In this document: one piece after another, positions 37,570 through 48,548 of the stretch
Layout of the letters: every line of letters starts with the position of its first letter
Numbering within the stretch: the first letter of the stretch is position 1
Assembly: GCF_001512305.1 (NCBI RefSeq)
Contig: NZ_LNUT01000005.1
Span: forward strand, 127,090 to 191,089
DNA from: Arthrobacter sp. EPSL27
GTDB taxonomy: Bacteria; Actinomycetota; Actinomycetes; Actinomycetales; Micrococcaceae
Length of the DNA stretch: 64,000 nucleotides
Direction of reading: 5' to 3'
Notes under the pieces: generated by a model
Told to the model about the DNA's origin: nothing
Databases searched by the model: none
Seen by the model: the letters and a program-made list of their open reading frames with translations, nothing else
Translations under genes and position numbers: made by a program

Positions 37570-38451
37570 TTATTTGTTGGCGAAGACGTCGATGATGCTT
37601 AGCACCGTTGGTCCGAGGACCACGATGAAAAGCGTAGGAAGGATGAAGAAGATGAGCGGAAACAGCATCTTCACCGGCATCTTCATGGCGTGTTCTTCCG
37701 CCCGCTGCCGGCGCTTGACGCGCATGTCCTTCGCCTGCGACTCGAGTACCTTCGCGATGGCAATGCCATAGCTGTCCGCCTGTACTACCGATCGGACGAA
37801 CGACCGCAGGTCTGGGACGTCAACCCGCTGCGCCATGGCCAGGTAAGCCTCCTTGCGCGAACGCCCCACCTGGATATCCTGCAGGGTCCGGATCAGCTCG
37901 TCGGCCAACGGCCCCTTGCCGTTCTGCCCGGCCCTTGACATGGCCGACTCAAAGCCCAGGCCGGCCTGGACGGAGATCAGCATCTGGTCCAGGGCATTGG
38001 GGAGTTCGAGCTTGATAGCATCACGTCGCTTCTGCGCGTAGTTCCGGATCAGGATGTCCGGTACGAAGTAGGCCAACGCCGTGATGCCCACCATCAGCAG
38101 CACCTTCGGCGTCGTTGGTCCGGATGCGACAACAAAGATGCCCACCATGGCGCCAGCCAAAGCCAGAAGGGGTTTGACCATAATCACCCGGGCCAAAGGC
38201 CAGTCCTTTGGACGGCCCGCACCCGCGAGCTGCTTGTCCAGCCATGCTGCATAGCCCTTGGGCATTGCCTTCTTGGTTAGAGCCGCAAGCTGTTCATTTG
38301 CCGTTACGGCGGACCCGCCGGAACCGGGGCGCCGCCCCAGATTCGACTGGATATTCCTCAGCCCTGCACGATCTCCTGTGAAGGCGAGCCACGTCATGAC
38401 CGAGATGGGAAGAATGACCGCCAGGATTGCGGCGTACGCAATGATTTGCAT
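37570..38451 (-). CDS. tadC: Tad pilus platform protein TadC, cluster B
   Basis: This 293-residue platform protein is the counterpart of the cluster A TadC. The GspF core is nearly the same (LELPNALDQMLISVQAGLGF, RTLQDIQVGRSRKEAYLAM, RRQRAEEHAMKMPVKMLFPL), while the N-terminal region differs (GLRNIQSNLGRRPGSGGS). It is the last gene of cluster B. Confidence 0.94.
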   Translation of the reverse strand: MQIIAYAAILAVILPISVMTWLAFTGDRAGLRNIQSNLGRRPGSGGSAVTANEQLAALTKKAMPKGYAAWLDKQLAGAGRPKDWPLARVIMVKPLLALAGAMVGIFVVASGPTTPKVLLMVGITALAYFVPDILIRNYAQKRRDAIKLELPNALDQMLISVQAGLGFESAMSRAGQNGKGPLADELIRTLQDIQVGRSRKEAYLAMAQRVDVPDLRSFVRSVVQADSYGIAIAKVLESQAKDMRVKRRQRAEEHAMKMPVKMLFPLIFFILPTLFIVVLGPTVLSIIDVFANK

Positions 38452-38464
38452 TGTTCTCTCCTTC

Positions 38465-39415
38465 TCAGAACTTCGGCTTGATGATGCGGCTGAGCCAGAA
38501 TCCGCCTCCGGCGAGGAACACCAAGGCCGCAGCTAACATCAGGTAGCCCGGTAGCGTGGAGAGGAAGACCTGCTGGTACAGAGGGTTGAACATGGTCAGC
38601 ATCGTGAACATCACGACGGGCAGTGCCATGAGCACCACCGCCGACATCTTTCCCTCCGCGCTGAGCGCCCTGATCTGGCCCCGGATTTGGTTCCGGTCCC
38701 GGATGGTCTCGCCCACGTGGTCGAGCACCTGGGCCAGGTCGCCGCCGACTTCCCGGTGGATTTCAATGGCGCGCGCAATGGCCCCAAAATCCTCGTTGGC
38801 AGTCCGGCGAGCCACGTCGTTCAGTGATTCGCCGAGGTCCCGACCGATCCGGGTCTCGTTGACGACGCGGTTCAGTTCCTCCGTCATTGGCGCCTCGTTT
38901 TCCTGGGCGGCGGCGTCAACCGACCGCAGGAGGCTGTGCCCGGCGCGCAGGCCGCCGGCGAGCATTTGCAGCGTGTCGGGCACCTGCTCGTCGAACTTCT
39001 TCCGGCGCCTGGACACCAACAGACCCAGGAACAGAAGGAGGCCAACCGGAGTGACAACCAGCATCATCACCGCCATGCCCGGACCCCCCAGCAGGAAGCC
39101 CAGAACGACGCCGACGAAGATTACGGCCCCGCCGATCAGCAGGTAGTCCCCAGGCTGCTTCTTGAGGCCGGCCGCCTCGAGCTTCTCCCTGCTGAGCAGC
39201 CCGGAGCCACTGCGGCGAACACCTTTGTTCAGGGTCTGGACCGCGTTGTCCGTGAGTCTGGTGAGGTTGGAGGACTGCAATTCGACGTCGTCTGGTCGGC
39301 GGCGGGAGAGTTCCACCTGCCGGGACTTAAAGACGACGGAGACAGCGATTGCGAGTGCGGCGTAGACCAGCAAAAGGCCGGCGACGAAGGCCAGGGGCGA
39401 GAGTTCCGGAAGCAT
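38465..39415 (-). CDS. tadB: Tad pilus platform protein TadB, cluster B
   Basis: The 316-residue protein has the TadB layout: an N-terminal helix, a GspF domain (VPDTLQMLAGGLRAGHSLLRS, FGAIARAIEIHREVGGDLA, RDRNQIRGQIRALSAEGKMS) and C-terminal helices. The start lies two bases after the tadA stop. Confidence 0.95.
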   Translation of the reverse strand: MLPELSPLAFVAGLLLVYAALAIAVSVVFKSRQVELSRRRPDDVELQSSNLTRLTDNAVQTLNKGVRRSGSGLLSREKLEAAGLKKQPGDYLLIGGAVIFVGVVLGFLLGGPGMAVMMLVVTPVGLLLFLGLLVSRRRKKFDEQVPDTLQMLAGGLRAGHSLLRSVDAAAQENEAPMTEELNRVVNETRIGRDLGESLNDVARRTANEDFGAIARAIEIHREVGGDLAQVLDHVGETIRDRNQIRGQIRALSAEGKMSAVVLMALPVVMFTMLTMFNPLYQQVFLSTLPGYLMLAAALVFLAGGGFWLSRIIKPKF

Positions 39416-39417
39416 GG

Positions 39418-40892
<1,475 letters not shown>

Positions 40893-40896
<4 letters not shown>

Positions 40897-42098
40897 TGGA
40901 ATACCGCCCTTCTGTGCAGTTGCTTGTGCGGTCTGGCTTCCCAATCGGGCTTGAAGCGTTCCACGAGCTGGCGAAGGCCTTTGCCGGCGGAGTCCCGGTT
41001 GCCGTCCTGGAGCACGGGCACGCCCTTATTGGTAGAGAACGGGAGGCTCTTTGAGCGCGGCAACACCACATCCACAGGAGCCCCAATAGTGGCTTCCACG
41101 TCCTTCAAACTCAGTCCGGCGCGACGGTCGGCCATGTTCAGCACGATGTGGCGGCGCTCCGGAACGAGTGCCAGCTCCTCGAGGATTTGGAAGCCCGTCC
41201 GCATGCCCCTGATGCTGGGAACGTCCATGCCGCAGATCCAAACAGCGTCTGTGGCCTGTTCAAGGGTGGCAAGGACGTGTTCCCCGAGGCCCGGGGCAGT
41301 GTCCACCACGACGTAGCGGAACTCTTGCCGGAGCTGCTCCAGCAGATGGGAGACGTGCGCGGCGGTGATCCGGTCCATCTCTACGGGGGAGCGCGGCGCG
41401 CATAAGGCGTAAATGCCGGACGGATGGACCGTCAAGTAGGTCTTGAGGACCATCGAGTCCTGGCTGGCAGCACCCAGCACGGCATCCGTGATGGTGAACT
41501 CTGGCTCCAGCAGCAGCCCGCTGGCGACGTCACCGAACTGCAGATCGAGGTCGACAATGACCACGCTCATCGGAGCCGTCTTGCCGAGTCCGACTGCTAG
41601 GTTGGTGGCCACCGTTGTCTTGCCAACGCCGCCCTTGGGCGACATCACGGCGATGATTCGTCCGCCGTCGCCGTGGTCCACGTGTTCCGAAGCTTGTGGT
41701 GCCAGGCCCCGTCTGCGACCGGCCGCCGCGAGGCTTGCCCGTTCCAGCATGACGCGGATGGTGTCGGGGTCGGCTCCGGGGTCCAAGAGGTCCCGGACGC
41801 CGGCACGCATCGCCTGCAGCACAGTGTCGGGGGTGGACGGTGCGGCCAGGATCACGCTGATCTCCGGATACTGAAGGTCTACTATCGACGCGAGTTTCAA
41901 CGAACCGTCAACGGAGATTCCAGGACCCAGAATCAGGACCTCGGGTGGCTCTCCCACCATTTGGCGGAGGACGTCGCCTGGCCCCTCGGGAAGGTGGTCC
42001 TTCTGGAACACCTGCAGAGAGCCGTGCATGCCAGCGACAGCAATGCGGACCAGCCGTTCAAAGTCGCTGTTGGGCGTGATAAGTACGTAGCGGCTCAT
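40893..42098 (-). CDS. tadZ: TadZ/CpaE-like pilus localisation ATPase, cluster B
   Basis: The 401-residue protein parallels the cluster A copy. It has a receiver-like N-terminal domain (LITPNSDFERLVRIAV, LILGPGISVDGSLKLA) and a MinD/ParA domain with MSPKGGVGKTTVATN, VVIVDLDLQFGDVASGL and VVDTAPGLGEHV. The ATG overlaps the cpaB stop by four bases. Confidence 0.93.
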
Positions 42099-42883
42099 CG
42101 GAACAACCTCGATGAGTCAACGTAGGACGCTCCCTCTTCGAGGGCGTCGCCTGGTTCCTTGGACAGGTAGACCTTGCCGAACTCCGCGGCGAAAACGATC
42201 CGCTCCGCGTCGGCCGAATTCCTGGCGATGGTGATGAGGTACGTCTCGTCCGTTTGGGTCTTGGTGGCGGACGTGGACGACACCTGGCTGGTGCCCGACG
42301 CGGCGCCGGCGTCTCCAGTCTGGGCCGCCGTTCCGTTGCTGAACTGCGCTGCGGTGACAAGGACCTTGTGGAAGCTCAGCTGCGTCTTGCTCGATTTGGT
42401 TCCAGCCTCGCCTTCCGTACCGGTGGCCTGATCGAGTGACAGGAAGATGCCCACCGTGTCACCGGCCGTCACCTTTCCGCCCGCGACGCGTTCGATTGGC
42501 AATTTGAGAGTCAGTTCCTGGAGCCCGGCGGGGACCTGGATCCGCGACGGTCCGAGGAAGGACTTCTCTTCGATCATCCGGGTGGACAGCAGCTGTTCGC
42601 CAGGTACCAGCGCTACGGCCGCCACCTTCGATCCCAGCTCCGCCAGGTCGGTAACTGTCTGTTCGGCCAGTGCCACCTTGGGTACCGACTTCTTGGTGAC
42701 AGCTGCCGCGATCTCGTCAACGCTGGCTCCGGCCGGTATGGCCTTTTGGACCACGTAAATAGTTTCCGTTTCGGTTCCGGCCATTGCGCGTTTATCCGCA
42801 TTTTGCACATAGGAAACTAGCAATACTGTTCCGATAATTGCCACAAGTAGTGCGGCGATGCCCCCCAGCAGGCGTGTTTTCAT
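42095..42883 (-). CDS. cpaB: CpaB/RcpC-like pilus assembly protein, cluster B
   Basis: The 262-residue protein has one N-terminal helix (LLGGIAALLVAIIGTVLLVS) and an SAF-like extracytoplasmic domain (YVVQKAIPAGASVDEIAAAV, GEQLLSTRMIEEKSFLG). I chose the ATG at 42883, preceded by AAGGGGTAGG; a longer frame to 42985 does not fit the family and runs into tadG. Confidence 0.88.
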   Translation of the reverse strand: MKTRLLGGIAALLVAIIGTVLLVSYVQNADKRAMAGTETETIYVVQKAIPAGASVDEIAAAVTKKSVPKVALAEQTVTDLAELGSKVAAVALVPGEQLLSTRMIEEKSFLGPSRIQVPAGLQELTLKLPIERVAGGKVTAGDTVGIFLSLDQATGTEGEAGTKSSKTQLSFHKVLVTAAQFSNGTAAQTGDAGAASGTSQVSSTSATKTQTDETYLITIARNSADAERIVFAAEFGKVYLSKEPGDALEEGASYVDSSRLFR

Positions 42884-42905
42884 TTTCCTACCCCTTTGAA
42901 ATTGC

Positions 42906-43925
42906 TTATTTGATGAGCCGAATTTCAACAGATCCGAGATCCACTCCGACCCCTCCGGACCCGCCGGCGGAATCAATGGATTCAAATTTCACGAACTGCC
43001 CGATAATGCCCCTGCAGCTTCCTGTACAGGCGTTGGCGGGGTCTCCCACCCAGGGCATCGTCGCCCGGAAGACCTCGGGCGATCCGCCGCCGGAGAAGGC
43101 CCAGCCGAGGATGTTGAAGGTGGCGTACCCCCGGATGTGGAACCAGCCTCCGTGGCCGGTGCCGCCGGCGTCGTCGTAGACCGGGAAGGTCGCTTCGACG
43201 GTGCTGCCAGCTTCAAGCGTGGTCTTCCACGCAGTCACGGTTGCATCGCAGGCACCGGGGTAGTTCGCGCCGGTGTCCGTTGGAACAGTGTCATCGGCGT
43301 CGGTCTCGGCCAGGCAAGGACCGCCGGTGTGGTCAAGCCAGCCGAAGCCGGCTGGAATGACATGGCCTGAGGTAGAGGTGCAGGTGCCGCTGCCGGGCTT
43401 GTACTTAATCAACTGGATGTCGCCAGTGACTTCTGCCCCGGAGAGGTCGTACTGGCAGTCGGAAATGGCGAGTGGGAAGGCCGTCGCGCCGCCAATCGGT
43501 TCGATCACCGCGGTGGCGCGTGCACCCACCGTCACCGGCGGGGCATTCAGTGCACTGGCGAACATCTTGGTGAGGAATCCTGCGCCGCTGGTCCCATTGA
43601 GGGTGGACGTCGCTACTGTCACCTGGTTGGGGACGGAAAGGTCCACCGAATCGACGGTCGTGGCGCCGTCGTTGGAATTTCCGCCGGTCATGTCCTGGGC
43701 CCAGAGGAAGGCGTTGGCCGAGCATTCGGTCGGTGCACTGTGGCACTGCATGGCGGCTGCCATGGCTCCGGCGTCGGCTGCGTTCTGCAGCTGCGCACGC
43801 TCGCCGTAGATTTGGCCGACGTCGACAGCCATGGCTCCGGCGCCGATCAAAACGAGCATGATCACCGAAACCAGGACGCCAGTGGCGCCACGCTGTTTGT
43901 CCGCACCTGCCTTTAGCCGCCGCAT
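42906..43925 (-). CDS. tadG: TadG-like pilus-associated protein, cluster B
   Basis: The 339-residue protein starts MRRLKAGADKQRG, then a hydrophobic segment (GVLVSVIMLVLIGAGAMA) and the motif VDVGQIYGERAQLQNAADAG. The C-terminus EIRLIK resembles that of the cluster A copy. The ATG lies 13 bases inside tadE, the same overlap as in cluster A. Confidence 0.9.
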   Translation of the reverse strand: MRRLKAGADKQRGATGVLVSVIMLVLIGAGAMAVDVGQIYGERAQLQNAADAGAMAAAMQCHSAPTECSANAFLWAQDMTGGNSNDGATTVDSVDLSVPNQVTVATSTLNGTSGAGFLTKMFASALNAPPVTVGARATAVIEPIGGATAFPLAISDCQYDLSGAEVTGDIQLIKYKPGSGTCTSTSGHVIPAGFGWLDHTGGPCLAETDADDTVPTDTGANYPGACDATVTAWKTTLEAGSTVEATFPVYDDAGGTGHGGWFHIRGYATFNILGWAFSGGGSPEVFRATMPWVGDPANACTGSCRGIIGQFVKFESIDSAGGSGGVGVDLGSVEIRLIK

Positions 43926-44317
43926 CGCATTGACCCTTCGCCCTCGAGGACCAGCGTCGTGCCGAGCAGGCCCGTCAGGGCGCCGGCAGTGTATGTGACG
44001 GTAACAGCGGCATTGCCGGGCGTGCCGTCGCAGACGCCCGTAAAGTCAAAGTCGAAGGAGGCGGGGTCCAGACCGGGTGCCCCGGCAATGCCGGCGGCCA
44101 CGGCTGCGGTGTCATCGTGCTCGACGGCCATTGTCCGGGCGGCCTCGCGGGCGGCCTGGGAAACGGAAATCTGAAGGTTGTAGAGGTATGAAAATTCGAC
44201 GATCCCGCCGACCAGGAGCATAAGAACAGGTGCCACGAGACCAAATTCGACGGCGACGGCCCCCCGTTCGCGCCCTTCATCGCAAGCGCCGGCCCCCGTT
44301 GACTTGCTGCGTTTCAT
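43913..44317 (-). CDS. tadE: TadE-like minor pseudopilin, cluster B
   Basis: The 134-residue protein has a 19-residue charged leader and the processing motif RERG-AVAVEFGLVAPVLMLL (Glu at +5). Its C-terminus SMRCGG parallels LCGG of the cluster A copy. The ATG at 44317 has GGGGGGAT upstream. It follows a terminator-like hairpin after the pilin gene. Confidence 0.9.
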   Translation of the reverse strand: MKRSKSTGAGACDEGRERGAVAVEFGLVAPVLMLLVGGIVEFSYLYNLQISVSQAAREAARTMAVEHDDTAAVAAGIAGAPGLDPASFDFDFTGVCDGTPGNAAVTVTYTAGALTGLLGTTLVLEGEGSMRCGG

Positions 44318-44350
44318 TGGATCCCCCCAGGGATAGATGCAGCTGAATGG

Positions 44351-44390
44351 AAAAAACTGTGCCGCGTCCGCGATGCACGGACGCGGCACA
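44351..44390 (-). terminator. Terminator-like hairpin between flp pilin and tadE, cluster B
   Basis: On the minus strand a perfect 13-bp stem (arms 44378-44390 and 44358-44370, 7-base loop) is followed after one G by six T. It lies between the pilin and tadE genes of one presumed operon and so should limit read-through, favouring excess pilin mRNA. Confidence 0.85.
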
Positions 44391-44449
44391 AGTTGTGTTG
44401 CTGATGCCAGCGGCCGGTGGATTCCCGGCCGGTGCGAGGTGAAAACCTG

Positions 44450-44668
44450 CTACGGAGTAGCGGGGGCGCGCCAGGTGTTGATTTCCACGCCCAGATCGTT
44501 GAACCAATCGCTGAGTGCTCCGCCGAAGAAGGTGGCACCGCCGATGACCAGGAAGGCGATGAAGGCGACGAGGAGCGAGTATTCCGTCGCGGTTGCGCCC
44601 TTTTCGGATGCGAGGTTGTCCTTGACGCCGGCTACAAAAGCGAGCATTGAGACCATGAGACCAGTCAT
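44450..44668 (-). CDS. flp: Flp-type major pilin, cluster B
   Basis: The 72-residue prepilin has a 24-residue leader ending in EKG and the cleavage motif EKG-ATATEYSLLVAFIAFLV (Glu at +5, Tyr at +6). The mature part is short, without cysteines, and ends in a Trp-containing segment (DWFNDLGVEINTWRAP), so it differs clearly from the cluster A pilin. It is the first gene of cluster B. Confidence 0.92.
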   Translation of the reverse strand: MTGLMVSMLAFVAGVKDNLASEKGATATEYSLLVAFIAFLVIGGATFFGGALSDWFNDLGVEINTWRAPATP

Positions 44669-44939
44669 TGTGATAATCCTTTTCCAGAGTTTTGAATGTG
44701 AAACGAAATTCCAGCAAATCCCCTTTTGCTAACCCCCTGGAGTTCCGTTGGGACAACACTGGCACGGCGCTCGGACGCGCAGCAATGCGTCCGGATACTC
44801 GACTTTTTGGAAGGAAAATCAGGCCATCACCTAGGCCTATTTGCGGGAGTACTCAGTTTGGCTGGGACGCGTGGGGCCAAATACTTGCTTTGATACGCAG
44901 GCTTACTACTGAGCGCAGGAGTTGCCCCTGTGGCGTGTG
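44669..44939. other. Leader and promoter region of flp, cluster B
   Basis: This 271-base region between the prepilin peptidase stop and flp has lower GC than its surroundings. A 7-bp hairpin (44772-44793) and a GGAAAAGGA ribosome binding site before the flp ATG are visible. The promoter should be here, but no convincing -35/-10 pair was found. Confidence 0.45.
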
Positions 44940-45605
44940 TTACGGGAAGAGCAGGATGACGGCTAGGCCTGCGGCCAGCATGGAGGGGCCATAGGCCACC
45001 TCCCGCGGCTTGTTTCCGCGGTTTTTCAGCACCAGGACCACGGAGGCGAGGCCGCCCGCGACGAAGGCAAGTGCCCCGCCGTAGAACAGCTGCTGCCAGC
45101 CTAGGTAGCCTAAGTACAGTCCCAGTGGCGCGGCCAGCTTCACATCGCCCATCCCGAGCCCGTTTCGGCTGGTCAGCGCCAGAATCAGGTAAAAAAAGAA
45201 CAAGATTGCGGACCCCGCGGCTCCGCGAAGCAGGCTGCCGGCGGCTCCCTGGGCCACGGCGGCGGCGGCCAGGAAGGCCAGACCGGCCCCCAGCAGGGGC
45301 CCCACCAGCCGGTTCGGCAGCAAATGGTGCTCAATATCGATCCGGGCAAGCGGAATAGCGAAGATGCCGAGTAATAGGTATGCGGGCAATTCGGAGGTGG
45401 CACCGAAGCGCCACGCCAGCAGGGCGGAGAGCGCAAAGCCGGCTGCCGCCGTCGTCATCCACTGGCGCCGCGAGGCGTCTCCCGCCAGCTGGGGGAGGGT
45501 CCGCCGGACAAAGATGTCTGCCGCGAGCCCCAAGCACATGCCAACCAGCCCCGTCCCGGCGATAAACAGCGGCGTTGCGGAGCCAGCGGCGGCGGTGTTG
45601 AGCAC
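44940..45605 (-). CDS. A24-family prepilin peptidase (TadV/CpaA-like)
   Basis: This membrane aspartic protease cleaves Flp, TadE and related prepilins. It has 221 residues and several membrane helices. Both catalytic aspartates are present: ARIDIEHHLLPNRL and GLGMGDVKLAA. I chose the GTG at 45605, which has GGAGG just upstream; a frame from 45662 adds an unlikely Cys/Pro-rich start. It is the only prepilin peptidase in the window and probably serves both Tad clusters. It lies 271 bases upstream of flp (cluster B) in the same direction. Confidence 0.9.
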   Translation of the reverse strand: MLNTAAAGSATPLFIAGTGLVGMCLGLAADIFVRRTLPQLAGDASRRQWMTTAAAGFALSALLAWRFGATSELPAYLLLGIFAIPLARIDIEHHLLPNRLVGPLLGAGLAFLAAAAVAQGAAGSLLRGAAGSAILFFFYLILALTSRNGLGMGDVKLAAPLGLYLGYLGWQQLFYGGALAFVAGGLASVVLVLKNRGNKPREVAYGPSMLAAGLAVILLFP

Positions 45606-45663
45606 GGTTCCTCCAGGGATGCGGCGGGCCGGGGGCGGGCAGGATGCATCCGGACACCCCATT

Positions 45664-45693
45664 TTGACCCAGTGATGCGTCTTCCGCTATTCT
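45664..45693 (+). promoter_or_regulatory. Candidate rplM promoter
   Basis: TTGACC (45664-45669) and TATTCT (45688-45693) are separated by 18 bases. They lie in the 294-base gap between the divergent prepilin peptidase and rplM, implying a leader of about 200 bases. Confidence 0.5.
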
Positions 45694-45899
45694 TGGTAGT
45701 CGTTGTGCGTGTCCTTCTCGATGATGCGTGCCCGCTTGGGAATCCGGTTGCAGGATGACTACCCAGCGTGCACATTCGAGACCTCAGGACGACTGGTTAC
45801 ATAGAGCCCTCACCTCTGTTCCGGTAGCGCATAGATAGTAGGTGCACCTTCGAGTGACGCCTAAAACAAGAACGCCAGAACAAGAACGAGGCAAACACC

Positions 45900-46343
45900 G
45901 TGCGTACGTACACCCCGAAGCCCGGCGATATCAACCGCCAGTGGCACGTCATTGACGCCACCGACGTTGTCCTTGGTCGTCTTGCCAGCCAGACCGCAAT
46001 CCTGCTGCGCGGCAAGCACAAGGCCACCTTTGCGTCCCACATGGACATGGGCGACTTCGTCATCATCATCAACGCTGAAAAGGTTGCCCTCACCGGCGCC
46101 AAGCTGGAGCAGAAGCGCGCATACCGCCACTCCGGCTACCCGGGCGGCCTGACCTCCGTCAACTACGCGGAACTGCTGGAATCCAACCCGGTCCGCGCCG
46201 TGGAGAAGGCCATCAAGGGCATGCTCCCGAAGAACTCCCTCGCTGCACAGCAGCTGGGCAAGCTGAAGGTTTACAAGGGTGCCGAGCACCCCCACGCAGC
46301 CCAGCAGCCCAAGACTTTCGAAATCACCCAGGTCGCCCAGTAG
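45900..46343 (+). CDS. rplM: 50S ribosomal protein L13
   Basis: L13 is an early 50S assembly protein. The 147 residues begin [20 protein letters not shown], with [17 protein letters not shown] and the C-terminal [16 protein letters not shown]. The GTG start has a weak GAACGAGGC site. In many actinobacteria rplM follows soon after truA; here 18.2 kb intervene. Confidence 0.99.
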   Translation: MRTYTPKPGDINRQWHVIDATDVVLGRLASQTAILLRGKHKATFASHMDMGDFVIIINAEKVALTGAKLEQKRAYRHSGYPGGLTSVNYAELLESNPVRAVEKAIKGMLPKNSLAAQQLGKLKVYKGAEHPHAAQQPKTFEITQVAQ

Positions 46344-46379
46344 TCCTGGCCACCAACCAACTTTTTATCAAGGAGAATC

Positions 46380-46889
46380 GTGGCTCAGAACGAAGAACTG
46401 ACCACCGAAGCCGTTGAGGCTGAGGAAAACCTGACCAGCTACACCTCGGAAAGCGGTGCTGCAGAAGCAGCTGCGCCGAAGAAGGAACGCCCGGCGCTGA
46501 CCGTCGCCGGCGCCGCAGTTGGCCGTCGTAAGGAAGCTGTTGCACGCGTCCGCGTTGTACCTGGCTCCGGCAAGTGGACCATCAACGGCCGCGAACTGGC
46601 CAACTACTTCCCGAACAAGCTGCACCAGCAGGACGTCAACGAGCCCTTCAAGATCCTCGATCTCGAAGGTGCCTACGACGTTATCGCCCGCATCCACGGT
46701 GGTGGCATCTCCGGCCAGGCCGGTGCCCTGCGCCTCGGCATCGCCCGTTCGCTGAACGAGATCGACGTCGACAACAACCGCGCCACCCTGAAGAAGGCCG
46801 GTTACCTGCGTCGTGACGCCCGCGTCATCGAGCGCAAGAAGGCCGGTCTCAAGAAGGCCCGCAAGGCCCAGCAGTACTCCAAGCGCTAA
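46380..46889 (+). CDS. rpsI: 30S ribosomal protein S9, extended N-terminus
   Basis: S9 contacts P-site tRNA with its C-terminal tail, seen here as [12 protein letters not shown]. The conserved core begins about residue 40 ([19 protein letters not shown]). The first 40 residues are an acidic, Ala-rich extension, giving 169 residues against about 130 in E. coli. The GTG start has AAGGAGA upstream; it forms an operon with rplM. Confidence 0.99.
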   Translation: MAQNEELTTEAVEAEENLTSYTSESGAAEAAAPKKERPALTVAGAAVGRRKEAVARVRVVPGSGKWTINGRELANYFPNKLHQQDVNEPFKILDLEGAYDVIARIHGGGISGQAGALRLGIARSLNEIDVDNNRATLKKAGYLRRDARVIERKKAGLKKARKAQQYSKR

Positions 46890-46950
46890 AAAGCGCCTGC
46901 CCAGCAGGTGGCCGCTGGCGCGACCGCCTGCTGGGACCCGCGGCGCTTTT
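46889..46950 (+). terminator. Nested terminator after rpsI
   Basis: An outer stem (AAAGCGCC with GGCGCTTT) encloses an inner CCCAGCAGG/CCTGCTGGG stem. The T run at the 3' end belongs to the outer arm. It overlaps the rpsI stop region and ends the rplM-rpsI operon. Confidence 0.85.
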
Positions 46951-47005
46951 CAGCGCTCGGGTCCCCAAGCGCTGATTACGCTTCCAGGCGCCCTTGGCGC
47001 TTGCA

Positions 47006-47045
47006 CGAAAGCCCGTTCCGCCCTTTGTGGCGGGGCGGGCTTTCG
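47006..47045 (+). terminator. Second hairpin before glmM
   Basis: A 17-bp stem with two G-U pairs (47006-47022 with 47029-47045) and a 6-base loop lies about 80 bases before glmM. It backs up the rpsI terminator, so glmM needs its own promoter. Confidence 0.75.
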
Positions 47046-47109
47046 CCGTTAAACCCTCTTGCCGGGCCCGCCCGGGGCCGCCGGGGGCGGAGGCGACCGC
47101 CTCATCGTC

Positions 47110-47115
47110 TAAACT
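47110..47115 (+). promoter_or_regulatory. TAAACT -10 box for leaderless glmM
   Basis: TAAACT ends seven bases before the glmM ATG (spacer TGACCCG, no ribosome binding site), and two terminators lie just upstream. This fits transcription starting at the ATG. No clear -35 is visible. Confidence 0.55.
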
Positions 47116-47122
47116 TGACCCG

Positions 47123-48484
47123 ATGTCTAGATTATTTGGAACAGATGGTGTCCGGGGCTTGGCGAACGGCCTGCTGACGGCCGAGTTGGCGTTGCAGCTG
47201 GCCCAGGCCGCCGCCGTCGTACTTGGCCATGACCGCAATACCAACGGAACGCGGCCGCGCGCCGTCGTTGCCCGGGACCCCCGCGCCAGCGGTGAGTTCC
47301 TCGCGGCCGCGGTGGAAGCAGGGTTGTCCAGCTCCGGGATCGACGTCTACGACGCCGGGGTCCTCCCGACGCCGGCCGCCGCCTACCTGGTAGCCGACCT
47401 GGACGCGGACTTCGGCGTGATGATCTCCGCCTCCCACAACCCCGCGCCAGACAACGGCATCAAGTTCTTCGCACGCGGCGGCCAGAAGCTCCCGGACGAC
47501 GTCGAGGACGCCATCGAGGCGCAGCTGGGCCAGGAGCCCGTGCGGCCGGTGGGCGGCGAGGTGGGCCGGATCCAGCGCTTCTCCGACGCCGAGGACCGGT
47601 ACATCGTGCACCTGCTGGGCACTCTCCCGCACCGCCTGGACGGGCTCAAAGTGGTCCTGGACTGCGCCCACGGCGCAGCGAGCGGCTGTTCCCCCCAAGT
47701 GTTCAAGGACGCCGGCGCCGACGTGATTGTCATCGGGGCCGAACCGGACGGGCTCAACATCAACGACGGCGTCGGGTCCACCCACCTGGGTCCGCTGAAG
47801 CAGGCCGTCCTGGCGCACGGCGCGGACCTCGGCATTGCGCACGACGGCGACGCGGACCGCTGCCTCGCAGTGGACCACGAGGGCACCGAAGTGGACGGCG
47901 ACGAGATCATGGCCATCCTCGCCGTGGCCCTGAAAGCCTCCGGCAAGCTCAAGGAGGACGTTCTGGTCGCCACGGTGATGAGCAACCTCGGGCTCAAGAT
48001 CGCCCTGCGTGAGGCCGGCATCAGCCTGCGCGAGACCGGCGTCGGTGACCGCTACGTCCTTGAAGGGATGCGCGAGGGCGGCTACAACCTCGGCGGCGAG
48101 CAGTCCGGCCATGTCATCTTCGCCGACCATGCCACCACCGGCGACGGCGTCCTCACCGGCCTGCAGATCGCCGCGCAGGTGGCTCTCACCGGCCGCCCGC
48201 TGAAGGACCTGGCCGCGGTGATGACCAAACTTCCGCAGGTGCTGATCAACGTCAAGGGTGTGGACCGCACCCGGGTCAAGGGCGATGCGGCCGTGGCGGA
48301 CGCCGTCGCCCGCGCTGAGGCCGAACTGGGCGATACCGGCCGCGTGCTGCTGCGCCCCTCTGGCACAGAGCCCGTGGTGCGCGTCATGGTGGAGGCCGCG
48401 TCGCAGGAGACCGCCCAGGACGTCGCGGAACGCCTGGCGCAGGTGGTCCGGACCGAACTGGCGCTGGAGCTCGTGGCCGACTGA
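47123..48484 (+). CDS. glmM: Phosphoglucosamine mutase
   Basis: GlmM converts glucosamine-6-phosphate to glucosamine-1-phosphate for UDP-GlcNAc and peptidoglycan synthesis. The 453 residues include the phosphoserine loop [16 protein letters not shown] (near residue 104), the metal loop [13 protein letters not shown], the sugar-binding [10 protein letters not shown] and the phosphate-binding [11 protein letters not shown]. The ATG gives the conserved [12 protein letters not shown]. Its substrate supplier GlmS is encoded 4 kb downstream. Confidence 0.98.
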   Translation: MSRLFGTDGVRGLANGLLTAELALQLAQAAAVVLGHDRNTNGTRPRAVVARDPRASGEFLAAAVEAGLSSSGIDVYDAGVLPTPAAAYLVADLDADFGVMISASHNPAPDNGIKFFARGGQKLPDDVEDAIEAQLGQEPVRPVGGEVGRIQRFSDAEDRYIVHLLGTLPHRLDGLKVVLDCAHGAASGCSPQVFKDAGADVIVIGAEPDGLNINDGVGSTHLGPLKQAVLAHGADLGIAHDGDADRCLAVDHEGTEVDGDEIMAILAVALKASGKLKEDVLVATVMSNLGLKIALREAGISLRETGVGDRYVLEGMREGGYNLGGEQSGHVIFADHATTGDGVLTGLQIAAQVALTGRPLKDLAAVMTKLPQVLINVKGVDRTRVKGDAAVADAVARAEAELGDTGRVLLRPSGTEPVVRVMVEAASQETAQDVAERLAQVVRTELALELVAD

Positions 48485-48505
48485 GCAGTTCCCGGCAGCT
48501 GACTC

Positions 48506-48545
48506 AGCAATGGCGCGTCCCGCGGGACGCGCCATTGCTGTTTTC
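48506..48545. terminator. Bidirectional terminator between glmM and mscL
   Basis: A perfect 34-base palindrome (48506-48539; two 17-base arms with no loop) is followed on the plus strand by GTTTTCTTT. The two flanking genes converge on it. Confidence 0.88.
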
Positions 48546-48548
48546 TTT

